From Alphaproteobacteria bacterium (GTDB taxonomy: Bacteria; Pseudomonadota; Alphaproteobacteria; JABAAW01), in contig JABAAW010000007.1 in the NCBI GenBank assembly GCA_014238535.1, positions 4,942-51,252 of the forward strand: DNA of 46,311 nucleotides, written 5' to 3'. Position 1 is the first letter of the stretch; each line of letters opens with the position of its first letter. Positions 34,577 through 43,592 of the stretch are shown here, one piece after another. The position numbers were made by a program, and so were the translations under genes. Below the pieces are notes generated by a model that was given only the letters and a program-made list of their open reading frames with translations, was not told where the DNA came from and searched no databases.

Positions 34577-35962
34577 CTAGAAGCCGCGCTTACGCACCAA
34601 ACGATATACGCTAAATGCGAGCAGTGCTGCGGAGATATTTGCGAATGTTTCGCTTAGCAAGATACCGTATACGGCGAATGTTTTTGCTGTGATAAAGGCG
34701 ATTGGCAGATATAGTATGAACCAATGCACGACTTCTGTAGAGAAAGCGTAGAATGGTCGCGCGATTCCATAGAAGAAAGCCCCGAGTAACATTACGATTC
34801 CGGCGAATGTGAAGCTCCAAGGAACATAACGGAAGTAGAAGCTTGTCCAAGCGATGAAGTTTTCACTTTCGCCGAATGCTTTAGCGATGGTAGGCGAGAA
34901 GTAAAATAGAGGTAGAACGCATAGAACTCCCCATAGTAGAGCGACTTTTACGGCTAGACGTCCTGCCTCGTCTACTCGTGCTCGGTGAGTTCCGCCCCAA
35001 TTTTGAGCGACGATAGGAATTAATGCTATTGATAGAGCGTAGTATGGCAGGAAGATTATTGAATATATTCTTGTTACTACGCCATAAGTTGCGACGGCGG
35101 CTGTTCCGAATTGCGCGAGCAAAACGACTACATAGATTTCTGTTAACGGTTGTACGATGTTCTGTCCGGAAGCAGGTAGAGCGAACTTGCAAATGTTAGC
35201 GAAATCGCGCTTTAGTTCCTTAAGATTTTTGCGCATTTTTCCGAGTATTCGATATTTCTGCAAGCCGTAGAGCATTAGCAAGCATCCGATTGCGCGAGCA
35301 ATCAGAGTTGCCCATGCTGCGCCGGCTATCTCCAACCTTGGTACTCCCATTAACCCGAAGATAAGGATTGGATCTAGGATGATGTTAATTATCGATGCAG
35401 CAAGCATTCCTAAGCCGGGGAAGATGGCAATAGCGTGCGCGCGTAAGATATGGTTGCTTACGATTAGTATGGTTAGCATGGGAGCGCTTACGTACCAAAT
35501 TTGCATATATGTTGTGATTAGGGACAAGGTTTCATTGGTTGCGCCCATGGCTTGAAAGATTGGCTTAATTGTCGCTACGCCGATTAGGGATAGTATCGAA
35601 CCGTATATGAATGCGAGTAGCAATGCTGAATTTCCGAGCATTAGAGCTTCTTTCTTTTTTCCAGCCCCTAATGCTTGTGCGACCAATGCTGTTGTTGCGA
35701 TTCCTAGTGCGATTGAGAGGGTTATGAATGCGAACAGTAGAGGAAAGACGAAGCTGATAGCGGCCAATGGAATAGTACCGAGTTTTCCTACAAAGAAGAC
35801 ATCTGCTAGGTTGAATAGGAATATTCCGAATAATCCTAGTACGGTAGGCCATGACAAAAGGAATATATGGCGCGCCAAGTTTCCTTGCGTCAAGAATGCG
35901 CGTTTTTCTTGATTTTTCGTAGCGCGGCCGCTATGTGCGCCGCGCTGTCTAGAGTCACTCAT
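34577..35962 (-). CDS. MATE family efflux transporter
   Basis: 'ARHIFLLSWPTVLGLFGIFLFNLADVFFVGKLGTIPLAAISF', 12-TM pattern, 'PASGQNIVQPLTEIYVVVLLAQFGTAAVATYGVVTRI'. Confidence 0.93.
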   Translation of the reverse strand: MSDSRQRGAHSGRATKNQEKRAFLTQGNLARHIFLLSWPTVLGLFGIFLFNLADVFFVGKLGTIPLAAISFVFPLLFAFITLSIALGIATTALVAQALGAGKKKEALMLGNSALLLAFIYGSILSLIGVATIKPIFQAMGATNETLSLITTYMQIWYVSAPMLTILIVSNHILRAHAIAIFPGLGMLAASIINIILDPILIFGLMGVPRLEIAGAAWATLIARAIGCLLMLYGLQKYRILGKMRKNLKELKRDFANICKFALPASGQNIVQPLTEIYVVVLLAQFGTAAVATYGVVTRIYSIIFLPYYALSIALIPIVAQNWGGTHRARVDEAGRLAVKVALLWGVLCVLPLFYFSPTIAKAFGESENFIAWTSFYFRYVPWSFTFAGIVMLLGAFFYGIARPFYAFSTEVVHWFILYLPIAFITAKTFAVYGILLSETFANISAALLAFSVYRLVRKRGF

Positions 35963-35992
35963 TTACGAGTGTCTTCACAAGTTTATGTTTCA

Positions 35993-36388
35993 TTAAAAAT
36001 TGACGCTTTCTCCGCATCCGCACTTCGCGGTAGCTTTCGGACTGCTGAATGTAAATCCGCTAGCGAGTTTTGTTTTTTTGTGATCTATCACAGTGCCTAT
36101 TAAGAACATTGTTGCAAGAGGATCGATGTATAGGACGACTCCTTTTTCTTCTTGTCGTATATCGCGTTCTTGCGATTCGCGCGCGAAGTCCATCTCGTAG
36201 CTCATACCTGCGCATCCGCCTTTTTTCAAGGATAGACGCATACCCCCAATATTTTGTGCTTGTTGTTTTTTTGCCTTTTCTGCTAACAACGACTGTAGAT
36301 GCTTTGCGGCGGCATCTGTCAGCACGACTATCTGCTCTGTTTTTGAACTAGAGGGTTTAGAAGGCTTTAGATGTGAAGCATCGGTCAT
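35993..36388 (-). CDS. HesB/IscA/SufA family iron-sulfur assembly protein
   Basis: 'GGMRLSLKKGGCAGMSYEMDFA' and C-terminal 'KCGCGESVNF'. Confidence 0.92.
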   Translation of the reverse strand: MTDASHLKPSKPSSSKTEQIVVLTDAAAKHLQSLLAEKAKKQQAQNIGGMRLSLKKGGCAGMSYEMDFARESQERDIRQEEKGVVLYIDPLATMFLIGTVIDHKKTKLASGFTFSSPKATAKCGCGESVNF

Positions 36389-36535
36389 GTTGCTTTGATA
36401 GTTGGTCTTTTTTTTGCCGCTTTCATAATTGCTATTTTATCTAGTTTATCTAGAGTTTTTTTATGCTGTATTTATATTATAATACCTCTGTCAATAACTA
36501 ATCACTTCGTTTGCTGTTGGAAGGGCATTTTAATG

Positions 36536-36961
36536 CAAAGTTTGTTGCAACCCCTATATGATCAATTCGCTATATTAGTCCAGCCGCTCTACGACTTGCT
36601 TGCGCAACTGCGTTTTTATGCTGCGGTTATAATTGTAGCGCTTACGGCTTTATGTTTTGCGCAAACTTTAGAAAGCCGAGCGACATCGATCTCGCGTGCT
36701 GTGTATTTGGTAGTGCTCTGGCTACTACTACCGACGAGCCTTACGCTATTGGATTCTTTTTATGGATTGCTTGGTTTTTCGACCCGCGAGAATATGACGA
36801 GCTGGATGTGGTTGCTCACTCCGAGTTTGCTAGTGGTATTATGCGCTTCGTATGCGGGAGCGCTTTTTTTCGCTTGGCGTAAGAGGATTTATTTGGATAT
36901 GCTGTTATTTGCTGTTGCTTTTTGCTTGATGTGCCAAAGGCTGTATATTCAATATGAGTAG
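36536..36961 (+). CDS. Hypothetical small integral membrane protein (ORF extends upstream to 36395; ATG at 36536 preferred)
   Basis: Several hydrophobic segments ('YAAVIIVALTALCFA', 'AVYLVVLWLLLPTSLTLL', 'LLTPSLLVVLCASYAGALFFAW', 'DMLLFAVAFCLM'); sits in the gap between sufT and sufA on the opposite strand. Confidence 0.55.
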   Translation, partial: QSLLQPLYDQFAILVQPLYDLLAQLRFYAAVIIVALTALCFAQTLESRATSISRAVYLVVLWLLLPTSLTLLDSFYGLLGFSTRENMTSWMWLLTPSLLVVLCASYAGALFFAWRKRIYLDMLLFAVAFCLMCQRLYIQYE

Positions 36962-36994
36962 GTATTAGTTTAGCATTTACTGCTTTAGCATTTG

Positions 36995-37435
36995 TTACAT
37001 GCCTACTGCGTATCGAGCGTCTTCGGACATCATATCTGGTGTCCATGGCGGCGACCATGTTAGTCGTACGCGCACGCAACCTACTCCTTTGATGCTTGCG
37101 GCGGCGTCTGCGACTTGTTGAGGAAGTTCTCCTGCGACGGGGCATGCTGGTGCGGTTAGAGTCATCAGAATATCCCAATCGTTTTGTGCGCCTTGTTGTT
37201 CTTCTACCTTACTGATTTTGTATATCAAGCCTAGGTCATAGATGTTGACGGGTATTTCTGGATCGAAGACTGTAGTTAGAGCGTCGATGATTGCATCTAC
37301 CGAGACGGGTTTGCTGTTGCTATCGGCTATGCTTTTGCCGCTGACGAACTCTGTTCCTTCGGCGACGGTTGGCTCGGCTGTAGCGTAAGGATTGTTATAT
37401 GGAGGGTTAAAATCAGACATAGGTATTTTTAGCAA
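36995..37435 (-). CDS. sufT: SUF system MIP18-family protein (SufT-like)
   Basis: 'ALTTVFDPEIPVNIYDLGLIYKI', 'ILMTLTAPACPVAGELPQQVADAAASIKGVGCVRVRLTWSPPWTPDMMSEDAR'. Confidence 0.9.
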   Translation of the reverse strand: MLKIPMSDFNPPYNNPYATAEPTVAEGTEFVSGKSIADSNSKPVSVDAIIDALTTVFDPEIPVNIYDLGLIYKISKVEEQQGAQNDWDILMTLTAPACPVAGELPQQVADAAASIKGVGCVRVRLTWSPPWTPDMMSEDARYAVGM

Positions 37436-38724
37436 AGCATCTGTTGAGCTTTTCTCAAGGCGTCGATGAGCTGCTCGCCCTCACTTTCGCTATTGTATAT
37501 AGCGAAGGTTGCGCGCACGCAACCTGGCAAGCCGAAGCCTCGTATGAGAGGTTCTGCGCAGTGTAGCCCTGCGCGGCAGCAGATTCCTTGCTTATCGAGT
37601 AATGTTGCGACGTCGAAAGCGTTGGTATTTTCGATTGCGAAGGAAAAGATTGGCGCGCGTCTTTGCGAGTTTCCTAACAAGCGTAGCGATTTGACCTTGC
37701 CTAGTTTTTCTAGCATTGCATTGCAGAGAGCTTCTTCGTGCTTTTTGATAGTTTCGAGACCAATTCTCTGCATGAATCTTAGAGCTGCCTCTAATCCGAC
37801 GGCTTGTGCGATTGGAGGAGTGCCGGCTTCGAATTTCCAAGGCAATTCGTTCCATGTGGATTTTTCAAATTCGACTCGCGAGACCATTTCTCCGCCGCCT
37901 TGGTAAGGAGGCATATCCTCGAGCAATTTTTCTTTAGCATAAAGGACGCCGATTCCCGAAGGTCCATAGACCTTGTGCCCTGTGAAGACATAGAAATCTG
38001 CGTTTATATCGCCTACATTTACCTGTTCGTGCGGGACGCCTTGGCTACCATCGACCAACACGAGACTACCATGTGCGTGTGCTTGTGCGATGAGTTTTTT
38101 GATGGGATTCACTGTTCCCAAGACGTTTGAAATATGTGCGATAGCGACGATTGCGACGTTTTGTTTTTCTAGTATTTTTAGGTATAGTTCTGTATCGATT
38201 TCGCCTTTTTCGTTTATGGGAATTTTTACTATCTTGCAATTTTTGCGTTGAGTTAGGAGCTGCCATGGTATTAGATTCGAATGGTGCTCCATAGCGGAGA
38301 TGGCGATGGCCTTTCTTTTTTCGCTTTGTTTTTCGAAGAAAGCGTTGCCCCAGCTACTAGCGACTAGATTGATAGCTTCTGTTGCGTTGCGTGTGAATAC
38401 TATTTCATTACGGCTTTTTGCGCCGATCGTTTTTTGAACGAAACATCTAGCGCCTTCGTAGCGAGCTGTTGCTTTTTCGCCTAATGAATGCGAGCTACGA
38501 TGAACATTAGAGTAATCGGTTGCGTAGAATTCGGCAATTTCATCGATTACGCACTGTGGCTTAAGCGCGCTTGCGGCACTATCTAGATAGACGATTTGCT
38601 TTCCTGATTTTTTATCGATAAGTGCGGGGAACTCACTCCGCACCGCTTGTATGGGGAAGTTGTTATCTTCTATGGCTTTGTTGCGAGCACTACCTTCGAG
38701 CGTTGTCATAGATGTGAGGCTCAT
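37429..38724 (-). CDS. sufS: Cysteine desulfurase SufS
   Basis: 'IVYLDSAASALKPQ', 'NVHRSSHSLGEKAT', 'IVFTRNATEAINLVASSW', 'ADFYVFTGHKVYGPSGIGVLYAK', 'GICCRAGLHCAEPLI'. Confidence 0.96.
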   Translation of the reverse strand: MSLTSMTTLEGSARNKAIEDNNFPIQAVRSEFPALIDKKSGKQIVYLDSAASALKPQCVIDEIAEFYATDYSNVHRSSHSLGEKATARYEGARCFVQKTIGAKSRNEIVFTRNATEAINLVASSWGNAFFEKQSEKRKAIAISAMEHHSNLIPWQLLTQRKNCKIVKIPINEKGEIDTELYLKILEKQNVAIVAIAHISNVLGTVNPIKKLIAQAHAHGSLVLVDGSQGVPHEQVNVGDINADFYVFTGHKVYGPSGIGVLYAKEKLLEDMPPYQGGGEMVSRVEFEKSTWNELPWKFEAGTPPIAQAVGLEAALRFMQRIGLETIKKHEEALCNAMLEKLGKVKSLRLLGNSQRRAPIFSFAIENTNAFDVATLLDKQGICCRAGLHCAEPLIRGFGLPGCVRATFAIYNSESEGEQLIDALRKAQQMLC

Positions 38725-38728
38725 TTAC

Positions 38729-39976
38729 TTACAAGATGTGCGCGCGTAGGGTTTTCTGGCATTCGTTGTGTTTGCATGTAAGCGCCTCGTTGAGGAATGC
38801 TTCGAGTAGCAAATCCTGTGCGCGTTTCTGCGTTAGCCCGCGCGCTCGCAGGTAGAAGATTTGCTCTTCGTTGAGTTCTCCGATAGTTGCCCCGTGGCTA
38901 CACTTTACATCGTCGGCGTATATTTCTAGTTCTGGCTTGTGGTATGCGCGCGCGTGGTTTGAGAGTAATAGTGCGCGGCTCATTTGAAAGCCTTTAGTTT
39001 TTTGTGCTTCTTTTGCGACATATATTTTTCCGTGGAAGATGCCGCAAGCTTGATCTTCTATGACTCCTTTGAATAGAGCGTCTGAGCTGCAGTTTGGCTT
39101 TGCGTGCACGATTTCTGTGCTATTGTCGATATGCCCTGTGCCTTCGGGTCGATATGCGCCGTGTAGAGCGCAGGCTGCGTTTTCGGCATTTAGGTTAACG
39201 CTTACCTCTTGTCGAGTTAATCCTTTGCCGCGTAGTGCGGATACATGTTTATAATGCCCATTTTCGGCGATGTTCACGACGCCTCTTGTAAAGTTGTGAC
39301 TGTTTGGTGCGCTAGAATGTAGCACGACATGCTCGCAGCTAGCTCCTTGCGCGACATTTATTTCGAAGAAGTCGTTAGCCCAGCAGTATTCGCTGGCGTT
39401 TAGTGATGTTTGTAAGATTGTTGCGTGCGAGTTTTCTGCGACCTCGATTCGCAGACGCTTCTGCGACAAGTTCATACTATGGTTTTGCTTTTTTTTTGGT
39501 GTTTTTTCTGAGCTTTCGACGGAGATGATATGTAGGAAAGGATTTTTTTCGTCGAGTGTAATTTTCCAAGCTTCGCAACGAGAGGCGATGTTCAAAGCGG
39601 CCATCGGCTGTTTTTCGTCTACATGTGGCGTTCCTGCGTATGGCGTTATGTCTTTTTTTGTATGAAGATGCCCGTCGATAAACAACAGTCTTAGCGCGTC
39701 GGGGAAGTTATTGATGTATGGCGTGCTTTCGAGCAATTGCTGCTCTACTATTTTTGCGTCTGTGGTTGAGATTTTTTGCGGTAGCGTCACCGAGTATTTT
39801 GCCAAAGATTTAATCGATGTGTATTTCCATGCTTCGGCGCAAGGCGAGCGGTGCTGAGGTAATCCGTATTTGAGTATGATTTCACGCGCGTCGCCTTTTT
39901 CACGCAGCAAGCCATTTGGCAGAGAAGGTAGTATAGGTGCGGGGTATGCCTGCGTTTTTGTATTATAGGTAAGCAT
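38729..39976 (-). CDS. sufD: Fe-S cluster assembly protein SufD
   Basis: 'EAWKYTSIKSLAKY', 'VSVNLNAENAACALHGAYRPEGTGHIDNSTEIVHAKPNCSSDALFKGVIEDQACGIFHGKIYVAKEAQKTKGFQMSRALLLSNHARAYHKPELEIYADDVKCSHGATIG'. Confidence 0.94.
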   Translation of the reverse strand: MLTYNTKTQAYPAPILPSLPNGLLREKGDAREIILKYGLPQHRSPCAEAWKYTSIKSLAKYSVTLPQKISTTDAKIVEQQLLESTPYINNFPDALRLLFIDGHLHTKKDITPYAGTPHVDEKQPMAALNIASRCEAWKITLDEKNPFLHIISVESSEKTPKKKQNHSMNLSQKRLRIEVAENSHATILQTSLNASEYCWANDFFEINVAQGASCEHVVLHSSAPNSHNFTRGVVNIAENGHYKHVSALRGKGLTRQEVSVNLNAENAACALHGAYRPEGTGHIDNSTEIVHAKPNCSSDALFKGVIEDQACGIFHGKIYVAKEAQKTKGFQMSRALLLSNHARAYHKPELEIYADDVKCSHGATIGELNEEQIFYLRARGLTQKRAQDLLLEAFLNEALTCKHNECQKTLRAHIL

Positions 39977-40778
39977 TCACTTGCCCTTCATCATCTTCGT
40001 ATTTTTTGAGTAACGCGGTGTATCCTGTTTCCTCGAGTTTTTCGCATAGGGATTTGTCGCCTGATTGTATGATTCGCCCCTCTAGTAGTACATGCACCCT
40101 ATCGGGTTGTATATATTGTAGTAAGCGTTGGTAGTGAGTAATGATTAGGAAGGTTCTTTCTCCATCTCGCATGTTTTGTAGTGCATTTGCGACACTCCGC
40201 ATAGCGTCGATATCGAGTCCTGAATCGGTTTCGTCTAAGATTGCCAATTTGGGTTTTAGCACGGCGAGTTGTAGCATTTCGTTTCGTTTTTTTTCACCAC
40301 CTGAGAACCCGTCATTGACGGCGCGTTTCAGCATGCTTTCGTCGATTCCTAATTCTTGCGCTTGTTTTCTGACACGCTTGACTTGTTTAATTTTATCTTC
40401 TTGTTTTTCGCCCCGCGCTCGATTTTGTGCGTCTAGAGCTTCGCCCAAGAATCGCATTCCCTGCACGCCTGGCAAGGCTATTGGGTATTGGAATGCTAAG
40501 AACAGTCCTTTGTGTGCTCGTTCTTCTGGCTCGAGAGCGAGTAAATCTTCGCCGTCGAAGGTCACTTTTCCCTCAACCTCGAAACCTTCTCTACCTGCGA
40601 GCACTCCTGCGAGCGTGCTTTTGCCGGAGCCATTAGGCCCCATAATTGCGTGCACTTCCCCCTTAGGTATATTTAATGATATTCCCCGTAAGATTCCTTT
40701 TGCGTGCTCGCTATCTGGATTATCGTCATCGTCTGCTATGCGAGCGTGCAGTTCTTCGACCTTTAACAAATACTCCAT
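39963..40778 (-). CDS. sufC: Fe-S cluster assembly ATPase SufC
   Basis: 'VHAIMGPNGSGKSTLAGVLAGREGFEVEGKVTFDGEDLLALEPEERAHKGLFLAFQYPIALPGV', 'GFSGGEKKRNEMLQLAVLKPKLAILDETDSGLDIDAM'. Confidence 0.97.
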   Translation of the reverse strand: MEYLLKVEELHARIADDDDNPDSEHAKGILRGISLNIPKGEVHAIMGPNGSGKSTLAGVLAGREGFEVEGKVTFDGEDLLALEPEERAHKGLFLAFQYPIALPGVQGMRFLGEALDAQNRARGEKQEDKIKQVKRVRKQAQELGIDESMLKRAVNDGFSGGEKKRNEMLQLAVLKPKLAILDETDSGLDIDAMRSVANALQNMRDGERTFLIITHYQRLLQYIQPDRVHVLLEGRIIQSGDKSLCEKLEETGYTALLKKYEDDEGQVNAYL

Positions 40779-41032
40779 TATTTTTATATTATAGGGTTAC
40801 TTTTAGTAGTTATTTACTGTGTTTTTCCGCCCCTGCTTTTGTTATTTATATCGCAGTCTGGGTATGCGAGCATTTTATAACAAGTTATTTGTATTAGCAA
40901 CAGCGTCTATGTAGCAGGTTGTTATTAGTGGCTATAGTTATGGTGCAAAATTTCTGATATAGAGTTCTGCTACTATGGGTGTTTGATTTTTGCTTTGCTT
41001 TTTATGTTGAAGCGTGATTCAATCTGTTTATT

Positions 41033-41371
41033 GTGAATGGTTTGCGCCTCTTGTCTGGCTTTCCGCTATTGTCTTTGCGTAACTGGGCTCTTTTATTGCT
41101 TTTTGTTTATTGCTTGACGATAGGCTACCGCTTATTTTATGGAGAGAACCGCTTGTCGGAGTTATCGCGTTTGCGTTTGTATCAATCGCGCTTGCATAGC
41201 GAGTATGCGGGTTTGCGTTTTGAGCGTCGTCAGCTTGAGGATAAGATTTCGCGCTTGCAAGATGGTGCTATTGGTGTAGATTTTCTAGAGTATCTTGCGC
41301 GCTCTAAGTTGAAGATGGTCCGCGAGGATGAGACTGTTTTGATTTTACCTATTGCGCCTGAAGTTCGATGA
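41033..41371 (+). CDS. Septum formation initiator (FtsB/DivIC) family protein
   Basis: GTG start; one N-terminal TM then coiled coil 'LYQSRLHSEYAGLRFERRQLEDKISRLQDGAIGVDFLEYLARSKLKMVREDETVLIL'; precedes the pdh operon. Confidence 0.8.
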   Translation: MNGLRLLSGFPLLSLRNWALLLLFVYCLTIGYRLFYGENRLSELSRLRLYQSRLHSEYAGLRFERRQLEDKISRLQDGAIGVDFLEYLARSKLKMVREDETVLILPIAPEVR

Positions 41372-41402
41372 AGGAATATCTACTCTGAATAAGGTTATTG
41401 AT

Positions 41403-42497
41403 ATGGGAGGCGGGAAAGCGTCGAGCAGGAAGGCATCTGCTTCTTCGCATAAGAAGTCTCAGCGAGTGAAGAAGGTTTCAGCGGAGCGTGCGGTTTTTTT
41501 ATTTCGTAGGATGCTTGAGATTCGTCGTTTTGAAGAACGCGCGGGTCAGGTCTATGGGATGGGAGAGATAGGAGGTTTTTGCCACTTGTATGTTGGTCAG
41601 GAGGCGGTAGTAGTTGGCGTTAAGGATGCGCTAGAAGAACAGGACAGCATGATTACGGGTTATCGTGAGCATGGTCACATGCTTGCGTGCGGAGTTTCGC
41701 CAAAGGATGTTATGTCTGAGCTTACGGGTCGAGCGAGCGGTTGTAGTGGCGGTAAGGGTGGTTCTATGCACCTATTTGCGCCGGATGCTGGCTTTTACGG
41801 AGGTCATGGCATTGTTGGTGCGCAAGTTCCTTTAGGCACGGGTATAGCTTTGCGTCACCTTTATGAAGAGACGGGAGGTGTGTGCGCGACTTTTTTTGGT
41901 GACGGAGCGTCGAACCAAGGTCAGGTTTATGAGGCTTTTAACATTGCGGCACTCTGGCATCTCCCTGTTCTCTACATTATTGAGAACAATCGTTACGGAA
42001 TGGGTACGAGTGTCCAGCGAGCGGCAGCTGGCACCACGCAAGATGGTCATCGTTTATGGGCGCGCGGTCGTGCCTATGGCATTCCAGGGGAGGAGGTTGA
42101 TGGTATGGATGTGCTTGCGGTTAGGAGTGCGACTTTGAATGCGTTGGAACATTGTCGGAAGCGAGGTCCTTACATATTGGAGATGGAGACCTATCGTTAC
42201 CGTGGTCACTCGATGTCTGACCCTGCGAAGTATCGCACGAAGGAGGAGGTGCAGGGGATGCGCGAGCGCCATGATGCTATTGAACGTCAGCGTTCGCGCT
42301 TGCTACAAGAGGGCTGGGCGAGTGAGGATGAGATTAAGACTATCGAGAGTGAAGTGCGAGATACGATGAAAGCGGCGGCGGAGTTTGCTACGACTGCGGC
42401 TTTACCTTGTGCTACTGCGCTGTACGAGGATGTGTATGCGGATGCTGCTGCGGCTGCTGATGGCGCCTCTAATCTAGCGCCTTGTGTAGCGGATTGA
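41403..42497 (+). CDS. pdhA: Pyruvate dehydrogenase E1 component, alpha subunit
   Basis: '[36 protein letters not shown]', '[34 protein letters not shown]', TPP motif '[33 protein letters not shown]'. Confidence 0.95.
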   Translation: MGGGKASSRKASASSHKKSQRVKKVSAERAVFLFRRMLEIRRFEERAGQVYGMGEIGGFCHLYVGQEAVVVGVKDALEEQDSMITGYREHGHMLACGVSPKDVMSELTGRASGCSGGKGGSMHLFAPDAGFYGGHGIVGAQVPLGTGIALRHLYEETGGVCATFFGDGASNQGQVYEAFNIAALWHLPVLYIIENNRYGMGTSVQRAAAGTTQDGHRLWARGRAYGIPGEEVDGMDVLAVRSATLNALEHCRKRGPYILEMETYRYRGHSMSDPAKYRTKEEVQGMRERHDAIERQRSRLLQEGWASEDEIKTIESEVRDTMKAAAEFATTAALPCATALYEDVYADAAAAADGASNLAPCVAD

Positions 42498-43579
42498 AGA
42501 ATTTGCTATCTTCTGCGCCCCTGCCTTCTGCCTCGCCTGTAGCGGAAGAAGAACCTTTATCGCAACAGAGTGTTCGCGAAGCTTTGCGCGATGCGATGGC
42601 GGAGGAGATGCGTCGTGATTCGCGAGTTTTTTTGATGGGCGAGGAGGTTGCGCACTATCAAGGAGCGTACAAAGTCAGTCAAGGTCTGCTGGAGGAGTTT
42701 GGTGAGAAGCGAGTTCGCGACACCCCGATAAGCGAAATAGGTTTTAGTGGTATAGGAGTTGGAGCTGCGTTTTCTGGCTTGCGCCCGATAGTTGAGTTTA
42801 TGACCTTTAATTTTGCGATGCAAGCGATTGACCACATTATAAATTCGGCGGCGAAGTCTCGCTATATGTCTGGCGGCTTGTTGCGCTGCCCGATTGTCTT
42901 TCGAGGACCGAATGGAGTAGCTTCGCGAGTAGGAGCTCAACATTCGCAATGCTACGCTAGTTGGTATGCGCATTGCCCTGGTCTGAAGGTATTGGCGCCT
43001 TATTCTTCTCTAGATGCGAAGGGTTTGCTGAAGGCTGCGATTCGCGATGACAACCCGGTTGTTTTTCTTGAGCACGAGCTGCTTTACGGTCAGCAATTCC
43101 CTATGGAGCGAGAGTCTAGTGATGATGTAATTTTGCCTATGGGTAAAGCTTCTGTTGTTAGGACTGGAGCGGATGTGACGCTTGTTGCCTTTTCGCGCAT
43201 GGTTGGTTTTTGTCTACAGGCGGCGGAGTTGTTACGCAAGGATTCTATTGACTGCGAGGTTATCGACCTACGCAGTTTGAGACCGTTAGATAGCGCGTGT
43301 TTGTTGCAATCTTTGCGTAAGACAAACCGCATGCTTGTAGTTGAGGAAGGTTGGGGTTTTGCGGGTATTGCAAGCGAGATTGCGATGCAAATGAACGAGA
43401 GAGGCTTTGATTGGCTTGATGCTCCTGTTATGCGTATTACGGCGGAGGATGTGCCACTACCTTATGCGAGCAACCTAGAAGAGCTTGCGTTGCCGTCGGT
43501 TGAGAAGATATGCCGCGGAGCGATGGAGCTTTGCAACAAAGGTTTTAGTAACGCACGCGCTGGCGGTTCTGCCAGTTGA
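42482..43579 (+). CDS. pdhB: Pyruvate dehydrogenase E1 component, beta subunit (start codon uncertain)
   Basis: '[96 protein letters not shown]'. Confidence 0.95.
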   Translation: MCSGLKNLLSSAPLPSASPVAEEEPLSQQSVREALRDAMAEEMRRDSRVFLMGEEVAHYQGAYKVSQGLLEEFGEKRVRDTPISEIGFSGIGVGAAFSGLRPIVEFMTFNFAMQAIDHIINSAAKSRYMSGGLLRCPIVFRGPNGVASRVGAQHSQCYASWYAHCPGLKVLAPYSSLDAKGLLKAAIRDDNPVVFLEHELLYGQQFPMERESSDDVILPMGKASVVRTGADVTLVAFSRMVGFCLQAAELLRKDSIDCEVIDLRSLRPLDSACLLQSLRKTNRMLVVEEGWGFAGIASEIAMQMNERGFDWLDAPVMRITAEDVPLPYASNLEELALPSVEKICRGAMELCNKGFSNARAGGSAS

Positions 43580-43592
43580 GGTTTTTTTCTTT

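Noticed and set aside
40141-40794. 217-aa plus-strand ORF (MIRKVLSPSRMFCSAFATLRIASISSPES...)
   Set aside because: Antisense to sufC. Ser/Pro-rich composition is typical of shadow ORFs.
43485-43592. ORF-track N-terminal extension of pdhC
   Set aside because: The extension overlaps the pdhB 3' end in another frame. The lipoyl domain starts normally at the ATG at 43593.
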